A stretch of 60,898 nucleotides of DNA from a virus. The stretch is taken from positions 1 through 60,898 of the IMG/VR virus record IMGVR_UViG_3300047469_000079; one strand, given 5' to 3'. The notes beneath the pieces are model-generated. The model saw only the letters and a program-made list of their open reading frames with translations, was not told the DNA's origin and searched no databases. The first letter of the stretch is position 1. Each line of letters begins with the position of its first letter. A program made the translations under genes and the position numbers. Positions 25,292 to 32,554 of this stretch are shown here, one piece after another.

Positions 25292-26978
25292 AGAAGAAAA
25301 ATTCGGACGAACGGACACACTCGACATTCAGTGAGCCGAATGCAGGTACTGCGGGTACATCGGGGCACCCTGAGTGCTTGACGACTGATTCGCGCCACAC
25401 GGCGAGCGCGTCGCCGCTGTAAATCTCGATGAACTTCTCTTTCGTGATTTCCAGCAGGAGGTCGCTGTTCTCTGCGTGACACCCGAAGCTGTCATGGACG
25501 AACGCGAGGTCACGTACACCAGCTTCCTTCAAACCGACACAGACGAGAGCCAGGTGGGCCGCGTCGAACGAGTGGACGACGTTCGGAGCCGCGCCGAGGA
25601 CTTGCTTACCGGGCTGGAAGCCAGCCTCGGGGACCTCGCAGCGCAACGTGACGTCACCGTGAAGCGTGCGGGTCCGCGTGGCGTTGGTGCGGAAGTACGC
25701 CTGCTTCGCGGTGAACCCGCTTGGCGTATCCCAGACCAGCGGCAGACCCTTCTCTTCGAGGAAGGCCGCGACCTCACGGAAGTAGCCCATCGCGCGGCGC
25801 GGGGCCTCGATGGACTCGTCCAGTGAATCCACGATCTTTCCCGTGAGGTACTCAGCCGCCGCGTAGCGCTCCTTGCCGTTGTCGATGTGGTCTGCGAAGC
25901 CGTCCTGGACCAACTGGGTCAGGATGCCGCGCTCGCTCACGCCATACGGGGTCGTCATCACGGCACGCTTCACCGTCTTGCGCTCCACCTTGCCGATCCA
26001 CAGCGCAGCCGCTTCAGCCAGTCGGCTATCGGTCACGTCGCGCTGGACTGCGACCTTCACCAACTCAGCCACGCGCTTGTAGATGTCGGCACGCTTGCCA
26101 GTGGACAGCACGTTGACCTCCAAGGCCGCACGCTCATCCTTCATGAGAGCGGACAGATGCTGGATGCCCGAACACGTAGCGTCGTAGCGACACACAGCGG
26201 TCGAGGGGAAGCCCGCGACCGTCCCGTTGACCATCATGAAGTCGGCAACTCGCTTCACTTCGAAGCAAACCGCGAGGAACTCCCACGGGCTGTCAGCCTG
26301 CGACCAGAACTCGAACGCCTTGTGGTCGTCAATCGGGTTCGTGGCGACGGCCAGGATGCCTTCCAGGTGGTCCATGGTCCACTGCGCACGCTCTGCGAGC
26401 GGCAGCTTGTCTTCACCGAAGTAGTTCGCAGTGTTGACTCGTAGCCAGTACCAGCCACGGTCGGTCAGCGATACCGGCTCTGCGAAGCGGAGCATGCCCT
26501 TGACCAGACTGTCGCCTTGCGTGTGCAGGTCTTGGGGACGCGGGTAGAAGCGGCCACGGAAGTCCGCATAGTGCGGGAACCAGAGCGCCGGGAAGTCCAC
26601 GAGGTCGCGGGCCATCTCCAGCAGCGACCAGAGCTTCAGGCGCATCCCCGCGTTCCGTGCGTTCGCCGTGTGAATCTTGTGGAGTTCACGCTTGTGCGCC
26701 TTGCCATCGTCGGACTCGATGTCGCCATCAAACTCGGGCAGCGGAATTTCCTCCGCGCTCGGGAAGCCCGCAACCGCCAGGCCCAGCGCCTTGCAGCGTT
26801 CAGCGACGGACAGGACGTCCGTGTTGATCGCCCAGCGGGTCTTCTGGATGTGGTTGAGGGCTTCCAGGTGCGCTCCCTTCACAGGAGCTTCGAGTGAGGC
26901 GGTGTGGGCGTTGGCGAACTCCGTGGACTTCACGGCGTCGGTCTTCAAGGTCAGGTAACCACCAGTCAGTTTCGTCAT
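25287..26978 (-). CDS. T7-type single-subunit RNA polymerase, C-terminal fragment (catalytic)
   Basis: A 563-aa protein whose first residues MTKLTGGYL align with the TGITGGGYW segment of T7 RNA polymerase. All catalytic residues are present: RYDATCSGIQHLSALM (first Asp), VKRAVMTTPYGVSERG (Lys and Tyr), FVHDSFGCHA (second Asp). The C-terminus FFFS resembles the FAFA foot of T7. The missing N-terminal 300 residues are encoded separately at 27945..28838, with 966 bases and four small genes between. Together they cover the full enzyme with no obvious loss at the junction. It should transcribe phage genes from the promoter family listed here. Confidence 0.92.
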   Translation of the reverse strand: MTKLTGGYLTLKTDAVKSTEFANAHTASLEAPVKGAHLEALNHIQKTRWAINTDVLSVAERCKALGLAVAGFPSAEEIPLPEFDGDIESDDGKAHKRELHKIHTANARNAGMRLKLWSLLEMARDLVDFPALWFPHYADFRGRFYPRPQDLHTQGDSLVKGMLRFAEPVSLTDRGWYWLRVNTANYFGEDKLPLAERAQWTMDHLEGILAVATNPIDDHKAFEFWSQADSPWEFLAVCFEVKRVADFMMVNGTVAGFPSTAVCRYDATCSGIQHLSALMKDERAALEVNVLSTGKRADIYKRVAELVKVAVQRDVTDSRLAEAAALWIGKVERKTVKRAVMTTPYGVSERGILTQLVQDGFADHIDNGKERYAAAEYLTGKIVDSLDESIEAPRRAMGYFREVAAFLEEKGLPLVWDTPSGFTAKQAYFRTNATRTRTLHGDVTLRCEVPEAGFQPGKQVLGAAPNVVHSFDAAHLALVCVGLKEAGVRDLAFVHDSFGCHAENSDLLLEITKEKFIEIYSGDALAVWRESVVKHSGCPDVPAVPAFGSLNVECVRSSEFFFS

Positions 26979-27011
26979 GTCGGTTTCAGTATCCGGTCAG
27001 CGTCTCAGGGT

Positions 27012-27023
27012 GCCCCGAGGGGC
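27012..27023 (-). other. Hairpin before the RNA polymerase C-terminal gene
   Basis: A perfect GCCCC-GA-GGGGC inverted repeat lies in the 54-base gap before ATG 26978. There is no U-run on the minus strand. It might attenuate or process the transcript. Confidence 0.4.
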
Positions 27024-27032
27024 GGGTGTTTC

Positions 27033-27275
27033 TTACTGCTTCGAAGCGAGCCAGCTTGCGATGCGCACGGCCAGCGGGTTCGTACCGTAGTCCTTCTTCT
27101 CTTGCGGCAGGACGCCCGGCAGGACGTCGATGATCGCGTGCGCATCGCTGAGTTCCTTCTGTGCTGACTCGCGACCATCACGCGCCCACTTGGCCTGGTT
27201 CTTCTCGGACTCCAGGGCTTTCTCCAGTTCCGCGATGCGGGTCAGGGCTGCTTGCAGGGGTGAGATGCGCGGCAT
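27033..27275 (-). CDS. 80-aa helical protein inside the split polymerase locus
   Basis: It starts at ATG 27275 (MPRISPLQAALTRIAELEKA) and has a long charged helix (ESEKNQAKWARDGRESAQKE), probably a coiled coil, then ends SWLASKQ. It is the last of four small genes between the polymerase fragments. Confidence 0.6.
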   Translation of the reverse strand: MPRISPLQAALTRIAELEKALESEKNQAKWARDGRESAQKELSDAHAIIDVLPGVLPQEKKDYGTNPLAVRIASWLASKQ

Positions 27276-27276
27276 G

Positions 27277-27513
27277 TCAGTCTCCCCGGCCTTCGATGTT
27301 CTTCGCCATGCGCTTGAACAGCTTGGCGAGGAAGCGGAGGTCGTCGGGACCGAATACGTAACCCTCGGCGGTGAAGTGCATCGTGACGGGCATGCCGTCG
27401 CTATAAGACTCCTTGACGACAAGCTGGGAACAGCCCGGAAGACTCACCTTGGCGTCGAAGATGTGCGTGGAGCCCTTCGGGGCCACGTCGTTGATGTCGT
27501 GGGTTTCGATCAT
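27277..27513 (-). CDS. 78-aa protein inside the split polymerase locus
   Basis: MIETHDINDVAPKGSTHIFD opens a beta-rich chain followed by a basic C-terminal helix (RFLAKLFKRMAKNIEGRGD). Its ATG overlaps the previous TGA (ATGA). Not recognised. Confidence 0.6.
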   Translation of the reverse strand: MIETHDINDVAPKGSTHIFDAKVSLPGCSQLVVKESYSDGMPVTMHFTAEGYVFGPDDLRFLAKLFKRMAKNIEGRGD

Positions 27514-27746
27514 GCTTGCACCTCGATTTCCAGTTCCACGACTTCGTACGTGTTCACATGACCGAACAGGTCCGTCAACTCATCTACCACCTCGTCGGCC
27601 TGCTGACGGTGGCTCGTGACGAACCGGTCGTTGCTGTGCGTACGGTATTCGCGCTCGATGCGCGGGGGCAGGCCGTATACCGCTTCGGTGACGTCGCGCG
27701 GGTCCAGCTTGCTCGTGCGCTGCACGATGAATGCAGCGATCTTCAT
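27510..27746 (-). CDS. 78-aa protein inside the split polymerase locus
   Basis: MKIAAFIVQRTSKLDPRDVT is followed by a helical, acidic C-terminal half (ADEVVDELTDLFGHVNTYE). Coupled to its neighbours by start-stop overlaps. Not recognised. Confidence 0.6.
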   Translation of the reverse strand: MKIAAFIVQRTSKLDPRDVTEAVYGLPPRIEREYRTHSNDRFVTSHRQQADEVVDELTDLFGHVNTYEVVELEIEVQA

Positions 27747-27907
27747 GCTGCCGCTCCTTCGAAGGTTTCGTTCAGCGCCTTCTCGATGGCGAGGGCGATC
27801 CTGCGGGTGGATTCGTCGTCACCGATGCGCAGGGGCACCGGACAGGCGAAGTCGATGATGATGTTGCCCACGATCAATTTCGCGGGCTTGGTGTCTTGGG
27901 TTTGCAC
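27743..27907 (-). CDS. 54-aa protein inside the split polymerase locus
   Basis: The likely start is GTG 27907, eight bases after GGAA; the frame is open to a TTG at 27943. It contains AKLIVGNIIIDFACPVPLRI and a C-terminal helix. It is the first gene after the polymerase N-terminal fragment. Unknown function. Confidence 0.5.
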   Translation of the reverse strand: MQTQDTKPAKLIVGNIIIDFACPVPLRIGDDESTRRIALAIEKALNETFEGAAA

Positions 27908-27935
27908 GGTGTCAGTTCCAGTCAGATGTAGATGA

Positions 27936-27959
27936 TAAAGCAACTCACTTCACTTCAGG
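27936..27959 (-). repeat. GAAGTGAAGCGAGT-type repeat, copy 2, ending the polymerase N-fragment
   Basis: The minus strand reads CCTGAAGTGAAGTGAGTTGC then TTTA. The TGA in it is the stop codon of the polymerase N-terminal fragment, whose last residues SPEVK come from the repeat itself. It differs from copy 1 by one base over 24. Confidence 0.72.
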
Positions 27960-28838
27960 GGAAATGAAGACGTAGTCCTGCGGCTCGCAAATCATGGGAG
28001 CCAGGAAGGGGCGATGCAACTCGCAGGAATTCTGGAGGCTCATGGTGAGCGCTCGGGCGGTCTCGGTCATACCGAAGTACTGACGGGCGAACTTCTGGCC
28101 CTCTTCGCGTTCCTCGGTGATCTCGAACCAGCCATTGGACTCGATGAGCATGGACATGACCTCACCGCCAACGTGGACCTTGGTGCGCTGGTCCCAGTCG
28201 AGCTTCTGGAGGGTCTGCGACTTCTTCGACCACTTGTCGAAGACGCGCTTGTCCACCTCGCCGTTGTTCCGGTGCAGCATCAGCTTGAACAGGTTCACCC
28301 CGTCCTCGCCGGTCTGCTTGCGTAGCTTCTCGGCGGCCTTCTCTGCCTGTTGCCACGCCTGGTACTCCAGTTCGTGCCGGATGCGGGCGGCGCAAAGGAT
28401 GCGCACCGAGGTCCACCCCGCGTCCACCGGGTTCGCCAGCGCTGTCAGGACGGCACAGGCGGCGATGGTGTCAGCGGGGAGCATTGTCAGGATGGTCGTG
28501 CTATCCGGCAGGCGGGACATCTCGCGTCCCTGGGCGTCGTTCAAGCGGTCAGCGAATGCCTGCTGCGCTGCTTTCACGGCGGCGACCATCGGCCCGATGA
28601 GTTCGGACGCGATCCGCTGGCCGTGCTGAACCTCGTCCAGACCACGCTGAACGACGCCCCCTGTTTTGGTCTCGCGGACCAGAGTTTTGCGGTAGCGCTC
28701 GATGCCGCGCTGAACCTGCCAGTGCTCCCAGTGACGCTGGGCCGTTGTGTCGGTCGCACCTACAGGCACCGGCTTCATGGGAAGTGTTTTGGTGTGGGAT
28801 GTAGTGCTTTGATCCGATTCGCTTTCAGATGCGACCAT
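27945..28838 (-). CDS. T7-type single-subunit RNA polymerase, N-terminal fragment
   Basis: A 297-aa protein starting at ATG 28838 behind GGAGAGACACG. It aligns with the N-terminal domain of T7 RNA polymerase: RGIERYRKTLVRETKTGGV near the start, a middle helical region, and HVGGEVMSMLIESNGWFEI, which matches the T7 segment leading into the intercalating hairpin. It ends HRPFLAPMICEPQDYVFISPEVK (split here in two: HRPFLAPMICEPQDYV, then FISPEVK), at the point where the C-terminal fragment begins. This part normally binds the promoter and melts DNA. A host-like promoter and a phage promoter lie upstream. Confidence 0.88.
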   Translation of the reverse strand: MVASESESDQSTTSHTKTLPMKPVPVGATDTTAQRHWEHWQVQRGIERYRKTLVRETKTGGVVQRGLDEVQHGQRIASELIGPMVAAVKAAQQAFADRLNDAQGREMSRLPDSTTILTMLPADTIAACAVLTALANPVDAGWTSVRILCAARIRHELEYQAWQQAEKAAEKLRKQTGEDGVNLFKLMLHRNNGEVDKRVFDKWSKKSQTLQKLDWDQRTKVHVGGEVMSMLIESNGWFEITEEREEGQKFARQYFGMTETARALTMSLQNSCELHRPFLAPMICEPQDYVFISPEVK

Positions 28839-28895
28839 CGTGTCTCTCCAATAAAATCAACAACTTAGGACGTTACCGAAGCGACACCTACGGTT

Positions 28896-28923
28896 GTGAT
28901 AGCCGAATCCCGTTACGGGTCAA
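28896..28923 (-). promoter_or_regulatory. Possible host sigma-70 promoter for the RNA polymerase gene
   Basis: TTGACC and TATCAC are spaced by 16 bases on the minus strand, about 60 bases upstream of the polymerase N-fragment start. The -35 is good, the -10 mediocre. A host promoter here is needed to start phage transcription unless readthrough from 34.65 kb suffices. Confidence 0.4.
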
Positions 28924-28977
28924 CCACACCACCCTAGGCACCGCAATAGCCTTATTCTACAGGCTTTACAGACTTTT

Positions 28978-29013
28978 CATAAAGAAACTCACTTTAAAGC
29001 GAATCACTTTATG
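28978..29013. repeat. Diverged AAAGTGAGT/TTTAT repeat pair
   Basis: Within 36 bases the minus strand has AAAGTGATTCGCTTTAAAG and then TGAGTTTCTTTATG, two imperfect copies of the GAAGTGAAGCGAGT/CTTTAT repeat. It lies upstream of the RNA polymerase gene in a 323-base intergenic stretch and could be an operator. Confidence 0.45.
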
Positions 29014-29108
29014 GGAAGCCTTTGGGGAAGGACCCATGTCGCGGGGTAGTGAGGCGCGAAACCGGCTTTGTCTTGCCGTGCTCAGAGCCTCCGGACTACC
29101 ATGCCGCG

Positions 29109-29139
29109 ATAGGGTCGTCACCCTGTGCTGAGTTACTCG
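29109..29139 (-). promoter_or_regulatory. Phage RNA polymerase promoter upstream of its own gene
   Basis: The minus strand reads GAGTAACTCAGCACAGGGT then GACGACCCT. It is the closest promoter of this family to the polymerase N-fragment, so the enzyme may amplify its own synthesis. The start of the transcript would form a GGGT/ACCC hairpin. Confidence 0.65.
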
Positions 29140-29161
29140 ATGAGTTGCCTGGGAGGCCGCC

Positions 29162-29368
29162 GTGATCGACCCCGATGACTGGACCGCGTTAGTCAAAGCG
29201 ACCTACCTGACCACCTGTCCCGCCTGCAACTCACCCAACGTTACTGCGGGTGCCTGCGCTATCGGCGCGGCTACCGTCCACCAGGAGTTCACTTGCGAAT
29301 CCTGTCAGTACGAGTTCACCGGCCTCTATGCGCTGGCCCTGTACTACCCAGGGCATCCCGATCAGTAG
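29162..29368 (+). CDS. 68-aa zinc-ribbon protein on the plus strand
   Basis: GTG 29162 follows GGGAGGCCGCC, a strong ribosome site. The protein has CPAC and CESC pairs (TTCPACNSPNVTAGACA, then QEFTCESCQYEFTG), a zinc ribbon. It is the only plus-strand gene in this part and converges with the next small gene. Its orientation, opposite to lytic transcription, suggests expression in the lysogen. Confidence 0.65.
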   Translation: MIDPDDWTALVKATYLTTCPACNSPNVTAGACAIGAATVHQEFTCESCQYEFTGLYALALYYPGHPDQ

Positions 29369-29374
29369 ACGGCC

Positions 29375-29563
29375 CTACTCGGCAAACAACATCGCGAGCA
29401 GCGCGGTCTCCATCTTTGCCCGCCACTTACGTTGATGGTCAGGGCGCATCCTTTCCCACGACGGCCAGTGAGCCTTGCACGCACGCTCGACCGCTTCGGC
29501 GTTCACCGTTATCAGGACGGGGCGAGGCTTCTGCTTGTACGCCTCGGCTTGCTGCACATCCAT
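29375..29563 (-). CDS. 62-aa protein downstream of integrase
   Basis: ATG 29563 is preceded by GGAGGTGAAA. The chain has KPRPVLITVNAEAVERACKA and HWPSWERMRPDHQRKWRAKM. A promoter of the phage family and a hairpin precede it, so it should be an early phage-polymerase product. Unknown function. Confidence 0.6.
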   Translation of the reverse strand: MDVQQAEAYKQKPRPVLITVNAEAVERACKAHWPSWERMRPDHQRKWRAKMETALLAMLFAE

Positions 29564-29585
29564 TTTCACCTCCAGTTGTGACTAA

Positions 29586-29601
29586 GCCCGCCGAAGCGGG
29601 C
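29586..29601 (-). other. GC-rich hairpin after the integrase
   Basis: GCCCGC, TTCG loop, GCGGGC on the minus strand followed by TTAGT. It could be a weak terminator or a stabilising hairpin just upstream of the 62-aa gene. Confidence 0.45.
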
Positions 29602-29604
29602 CGA

Positions 29605-29634
29605 TAGGGTCGTCACCCTGTGCGGAGTTACTCG
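29605..29634 (-). promoter_or_regulatory. Phage RNA polymerase promoter at the integrase stop codon
   Basis: GAGTAACTCCGCACAGGGT then GACGACCCT on the minus strand. The integrase ends ...MRE-stop and its GAG TAA are the first six bases of the promoter. Aligned on GGG, TAACTCCGCACAGGG matches the T7 core CGACTCACTATAGGG in ten of fifteen positions. Confidence 0.7.
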
Positions 29635-30860
29635 CGCATCCGATCCAGAACGTCCGCAGCTTCCTGCCCAGTGGCATCCGGCGACAGGTGCGCATACTTC
29701 TGGGTCATCATGGGCGTGGAGTGCCCGAGCAGCTTCTGGACCTTCAGCAGACTCACGCCCGCCTGGACCAGCCGCGACGCGTAGGTGTCTCGGAACGTGT
29801 GCGGGGTCACCCTGTCCAGCGTCGGGTCGTCGTTCAGCCCGAGCTTGTCGATGACTCCCTGAATGCTGTCCGTGGAGTGTCCACGCGGGCGATCCCCTTC
29901 AGCGTAGTCCGTCAGCGGGTAACGCGGGCGACCGCCTTCGGACGAGGCTGTTTTACCCAGGCTTATCGCTATCTGGGCCGGAAACACGTAGGACTTCGGC
30001 CAGGTGGTTTCCTTGCGACGCCTGAGAATCTCCTGGACTCGCCTGGTGAGCCGGAACACAGATTCGTTCTGCGTCTTCGAGCGGAACAGGTGCAGCGTCC
30101 CATTTTCGAGGTCCACCTGACGCCAGGGGAGTTCTGCGATCTCGCTGTAACGCGCCCCGGTGTCCAGGAGCATTACTACGAGGTCGTGGTTATCCTGCGC
30201 GGCCTTGTCGCCCTCTACGATGCGTTCGGCCAGCGCTGCAATCAGGCGCGTCTCTTCCTCGACGGTGAGCCACCTGAGTTTGCCCTTGCGCTCTGCGCCC
30301 ACCAGCGACGCGGCGCGGTTGCGCCTGTCCGACCATACGATCTCTTTGGACGGCATGACGATGTCGAGCGACTTCGCGTAGCCCATCAACGTGTGGATGA
30401 GCCCGAGTTCGCGATTGATCGTGGCAGTCGTGTTCCCTTCGGCCACGCGGGCGGCCTTGAGGTCGTGCAGCATGCTCTGCGTGATGTCGTGGACCATGAG
30501 CGTCTTGGGGAGCCCAAACCGCGCCCCCTCCACCAGCACCCATTCGGCCCCGCGTCGCTGACACTCTGCGCCGAACAGCTTCCGTGCGCGGCTCAGGTTG
30601 GACTGGTGATCCCGGTGAGTCATCTCCGAGACTTCCAGCCACTTCTTGGAAACTTCGTACAGCGTCATGCGCTTTACGCCGTCGCGCTGCTCTCGCTGGT
30701 CTTCCAGCGCTGCTGCGTGGGCTTTGGCCTCGATCTGGAGGGCCTCACGCTTGTTCGAGGTCCCGGTGCTTTTCCGGTACGTCGTTTTGTTGATGGTGAA
30801 CTCGTAATACCACGCCTCGCGTGGCGGTCGCTTAAACAGACTCAAGTTGGGCCTCCACAT
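29628..30860 (-). CDS. int: Tyrosine recombinase/integrase of the phage
   Basis: A 410-aa protein starting at ATG 30860 (MWRPNLSLFKRPPREAWYYE). It has an N-terminal arm-binding part, a core-binding helical domain, and a catalytic domain with LLDTGARYSEIAELPWRQV (Arg), VTPHTFRDTYASRLV (HxxR) and KLLGHSTPMMTQKYAH (His and Tyr). It integrates and excises the phage, marking it as temperate. The attachment site was not identified. The start overlaps the gene before it by 29 bases. Confidence 0.92.
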   Translation of the reverse strand: MWRPNLSLFKRPPREAWYYEFTINKTTYRKSTGTSNKREALQIEAKAHAAALEDQREQRDGVKRMTLYEVSKKWLEVSEMTHRDHQSNLSRARKLFGAECQRRGAEWVLVEGARFGLPKTLMVHDITQSMLHDLKAARVAEGNTTATINRELGLIHTLMGYAKSLDIVMPSKEIVWSDRRNRAASLVGAERKGKLRWLTVEEETRLIAALAERIVEGDKAAQDNHDLVVMLLDTGARYSEIAELPWRQVDLENGTLHLFRSKTQNESVFRLTRRVQEILRRRKETTWPKSYVFPAQIAISLGKTASSEGGRPRYPLTDYAEGDRPRGHSTDSIQGVIDKLGLNDDPTLDRVTPHTFRDTYASRLVQAGVSLLKVQKLLGHSTPMMTQKYAHLSPDATGQEAADVLDRMRE

Positions 30861-31056
30861 AGGAACGAACCAGCGGCCACAGCTTCTCGACACACCCGGC
30901 ACCCATGCGAGTGCGAGCGATGAGCGTGAAGTCGCGCTTTACTTGAATGAATCCTTCTACAGCTTCGAGCACTACGTGCCCGTCTTCGACGTCAATGGCA
31001 AACCAGGGCGTCTCGGGATACTCGGTCTCCAGGTTCTCTACTCGGGCTCCCCACAA
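30832..31056 (-). CDS. 74-aa acidic protein between regulator and integrase
   Basis: The frame contains ENLETEYPETPWFAIDVEDG and KRDFTLIARTRMGAGCVEKL. The start is uncertain: TTG 31056 lies just after the regulator stop, ATG 31146 would overlap the regulator by 79 bases. Possibly an excisionase or regulatory partner because of its place, but no motif shows this. Confidence 0.45.
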   Translation of the reverse strand: MWGARVENLETEYPETPWFAIDVEDGHVVLEAVEGFIQVKRDFTLIARTRMGAGCVEKLWPLVRSYVEAQLESV

Positions 31057-31066
31057 GGCGCGTGCG

Positions 31067-31435
31067 TCACTTTGCAGTGCGCTTAGGTACGCGTTTTGGG
31101 GCAGGACTGATTGTTTTTGCTGAGCGGGGCAGCTTTTCGGCAGCATATGGGTCCTTGCCATACAGGCATTCATAAACAAACGGCTTGCAGTAATACAGGT
31201 ATTGCTTTGCGAACTCGACCACGTCTAAACGCAGCACAGTCGCCCACACGCGCATGTCGTGCTCGGGCATAACGGTAACGCCACGCTCGACTTGCGAAAC
31301 CATCATGGGGTAGCCGTAGTCCAGGTGTACGGCCATCTCCAGTTGGGTCAACCCCGTTTCCTCGCGTGCTTCCTTCAGCCAAGCGCCAAAGCGAGCACGT
31401 AGAACGGCTGTAGACGAATCAGTTTTGACGGTCAT
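31067..31435 (-). CDS. XRE-family helix-turn-helix regulator
   Basis: A 122-aa protein with LRARFGAWLKEAREETGLTQ, LEMAVHLDYGYPMMVSQVER, a typical XRE/Cro-CI helix-turn-helix, then a basic C-terminus (PAPKRVPKRTAK) without a peptidase domain. Likely candidate for lysogeny control. It is transcribed in the same direction as the early and integrase genes, which is unusual for a CI-type repressor. A 450-base leader with a promoter and ribozyme precedes it. Confidence 0.75.
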   Translation of the reverse strand: MTVKTDSSTAVLRARFGAWLKEAREETGLTQLEMAVHLDYGYPMMVSQVERGVTVMPEHDMRVWATVLRLDVVEFAKQYLYYCKPFVYECLYGKDPYAAEKLPRSAKTISPAPKRVPKRTAK

Positions 31436-31891
31436 TTGATGTTTTCCCTTGAAGTGGTGTTTATGTAAGACGAATTAGGGCCACTCACTTTACTCCACAT
31501 CTATTACAGCGTCTAGCTTCATCACGATCTACATTGCTACTCCAGGGCTCTGCGGCCCTCTCTTAGAGTCTTATAGAGTCTTAAAGATAATCCTTAGCCT
31601 CTACCCTATGCGGAGTTACTCGATCGGTCTGACTCAGGCTGTTCAGGAGTGGCTGCTACCCCTATCCACCCTTACAGACGTCTCGACGGGTGCAAACTTT
31701 ACGCTTACGACGCACTTTCAATCCTGTAAATTCGGCACATCTTTAATTGTTTTTCGGGGCTTCGCGCACGCGCGTAAGGGGAGAGAATAGGCCCAGGACG
31801 CTAGACAGCACGCCTGGGAGCCGCTCGCAACGTCTGACGAATAGCTCAGCGACCCTAGACGGCCTGAGCCGCTCAAATCGCCTGCTTTCCT
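31436..31891 (-). other. Long untranslated leader upstream of the XRE regulator
   Basis: No convincing gene is present on either strand. It holds a phage promoter (31604..31622), repeated AGACTCTA/TAAGA motifs just after it, and a GTAAAGTGAGT relative of the intergenic repeat at 31474..31486. A hammerhead ribozyme lies at its upstream edge. Confidence 0.5.
31604..31622 (-). promoter_or_regulatory. Phage RNA polymerase promoter in the regulator leader
   Basis: The minus strand reads CGAGTAACTCCGCATAGGG, the best match to the family consensus together with 48509. Transcription would proceed to the XRE regulator and integrase. GTAGAGG follows, as at 48503 and 13108. Confidence 0.68.
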
Positions 31892-31944
31892 GGCCTCATC
31901 AGTCACGGCCTCACCGTGAGACGGGCTCTCGCCCGTTTCGGCCT
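31892..31944 (-). ncRNA. Type II hammerhead ribozyme A
   Basis: All core positions are present on the minus strand: GGCC, GAA, A, stem III CGGGC-GAGA-GCCCG, U, C, stem I TCACGG/CCGTGA, CTGATGA, GGCC. Stem II (GGCC/GGCC) is the open stem, which defines type II. Predicted cleavage is between 31920 and 31919. It follows the stop codon of the 72-aa gene by 15 bases. Compared with copies B and C, stems I and III and the GGCC pair vary with compensating changes. Confidence 0.9.
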
Positions 31945-31959
31945 GTCATTGATAATCTC

Positions 31960-32178
31960 TCACTTCACCCGAACACACGACACAATGAAGCGATGGCGGG
32001 GCCACCGATCCTGGAGGGTTGCGCGGATTGCCCCCAGGGTGTCTGCGTTCTTATCGATCTCCAGGCGGAACCAGTTGCTCGACCGGTCCCGCGTGATGGT
32101 TGCGTTACGGTCGCTGAACAGTCGCGCGACCTCCTGGGACAATGCGTAGCCTTGAAAGCGGATTAGGACTCTTCTCAT
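31960..32178 (-). CDS. 72-aa protein of unknown function
   Basis: MRRVLIRFQGYALSQEVARL, then ATITRDRSSNWFRLEIDKNA. ATG 32178 lies nine bases after a phage promoter. It has a ferredoxin-like alternation of strands and helices but no known motif. Hammerhead A follows directly. Confidence 0.6.
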   Translation of the reverse strand: MRRVLIRFQGYALSQEVARLFSDRNATITRDRSSNWFRLEIDKNADTLGAIRATLQDRWPRHRFIVSCVRVK

Positions 32179-32186
32179 GGGGCGCT

Positions 32187-32207
32187 ATCCTATGCTGAGT
32201 GAGTAAA
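32187..32207 (-). promoter_or_regulatory. Phage promoter variant
   Basis: On the minus strand TTTACTCACTCAGCATAGGA then TAGCGCC; it shares ACTCAGCATAGG with the family but not the GAGTAACT start. It lies immediately upstream of the 72-aa gene. Confidence 0.5.
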
Positions 32208-32242
32208 ATTTGCCGCAAAGGTGTTGCTTACAGCATCCCGCT

Positions 32243-32554
32243 TCACTTCGTCCCAGCGATGATCCCAGGCTGCGTGAGGTAGCCCATATCCTCCCCGCGA
32301 TGCGTCCACGTAGCGCCGCGCCATGAGCGACGCCCGCGCAACCAATCAATCATGATGTGATACGAGGCGAAGTCAGTGAGGCAATGCGCCCCGTCCGCAT
32401 ACTTGACCAACACCAAGCCACGCACAGGCGAACCGTCATACCCCATGCTGGTTTCGATATGGGCGACAGGCGAGCGCCGCGCATAGTCGAGGATGCCGCG
32501 CAGGTTACGCGAGCGTGCCACGCATGCACCCTCTTTCATGATTTGGATTGTCAT
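32243..32554 (-). CDS. 103-aa protein of unknown function
   Basis: MTIQIMKEGACVARSRNLRG at the start, then VLVKYADGAHCLTDFASYHI and WLRGRRSWRGATWTHRGEDM. Its ATG overlaps the previous TGA. The stop lies in a degenerate copy of the GAAGTGAAGCGAG repeat (ACGAAGTGAAGCGGG). Confidence 0.6.
   Translation of the reverse strand: MTIQIMKEGACVARSRNLRGILDYARRSPVAHIETSMGYDGSPVRGLVLVKYADGAHCLTDFASYHIMIDWLRGRRSWRGATWTHRGEDMGYLTQPGIIAGTK

Noticed and set aside
25287-28838. RNA polymerase split explained by a simple frameshift or sequencing error
   Set aside because: Nearly 1 kb with four coupled ORFs separates the fragments, each fragment has its own start, and the N-fragment's stop lies in a repeat found elsewhere.
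31718-31906. A 62-codon minus-strand ORF starting inside hammerhead A
   Set aside because: Its ATG is part of the invariant CTGATGA core, there is no ribosome site, and the composition is not protein-like.
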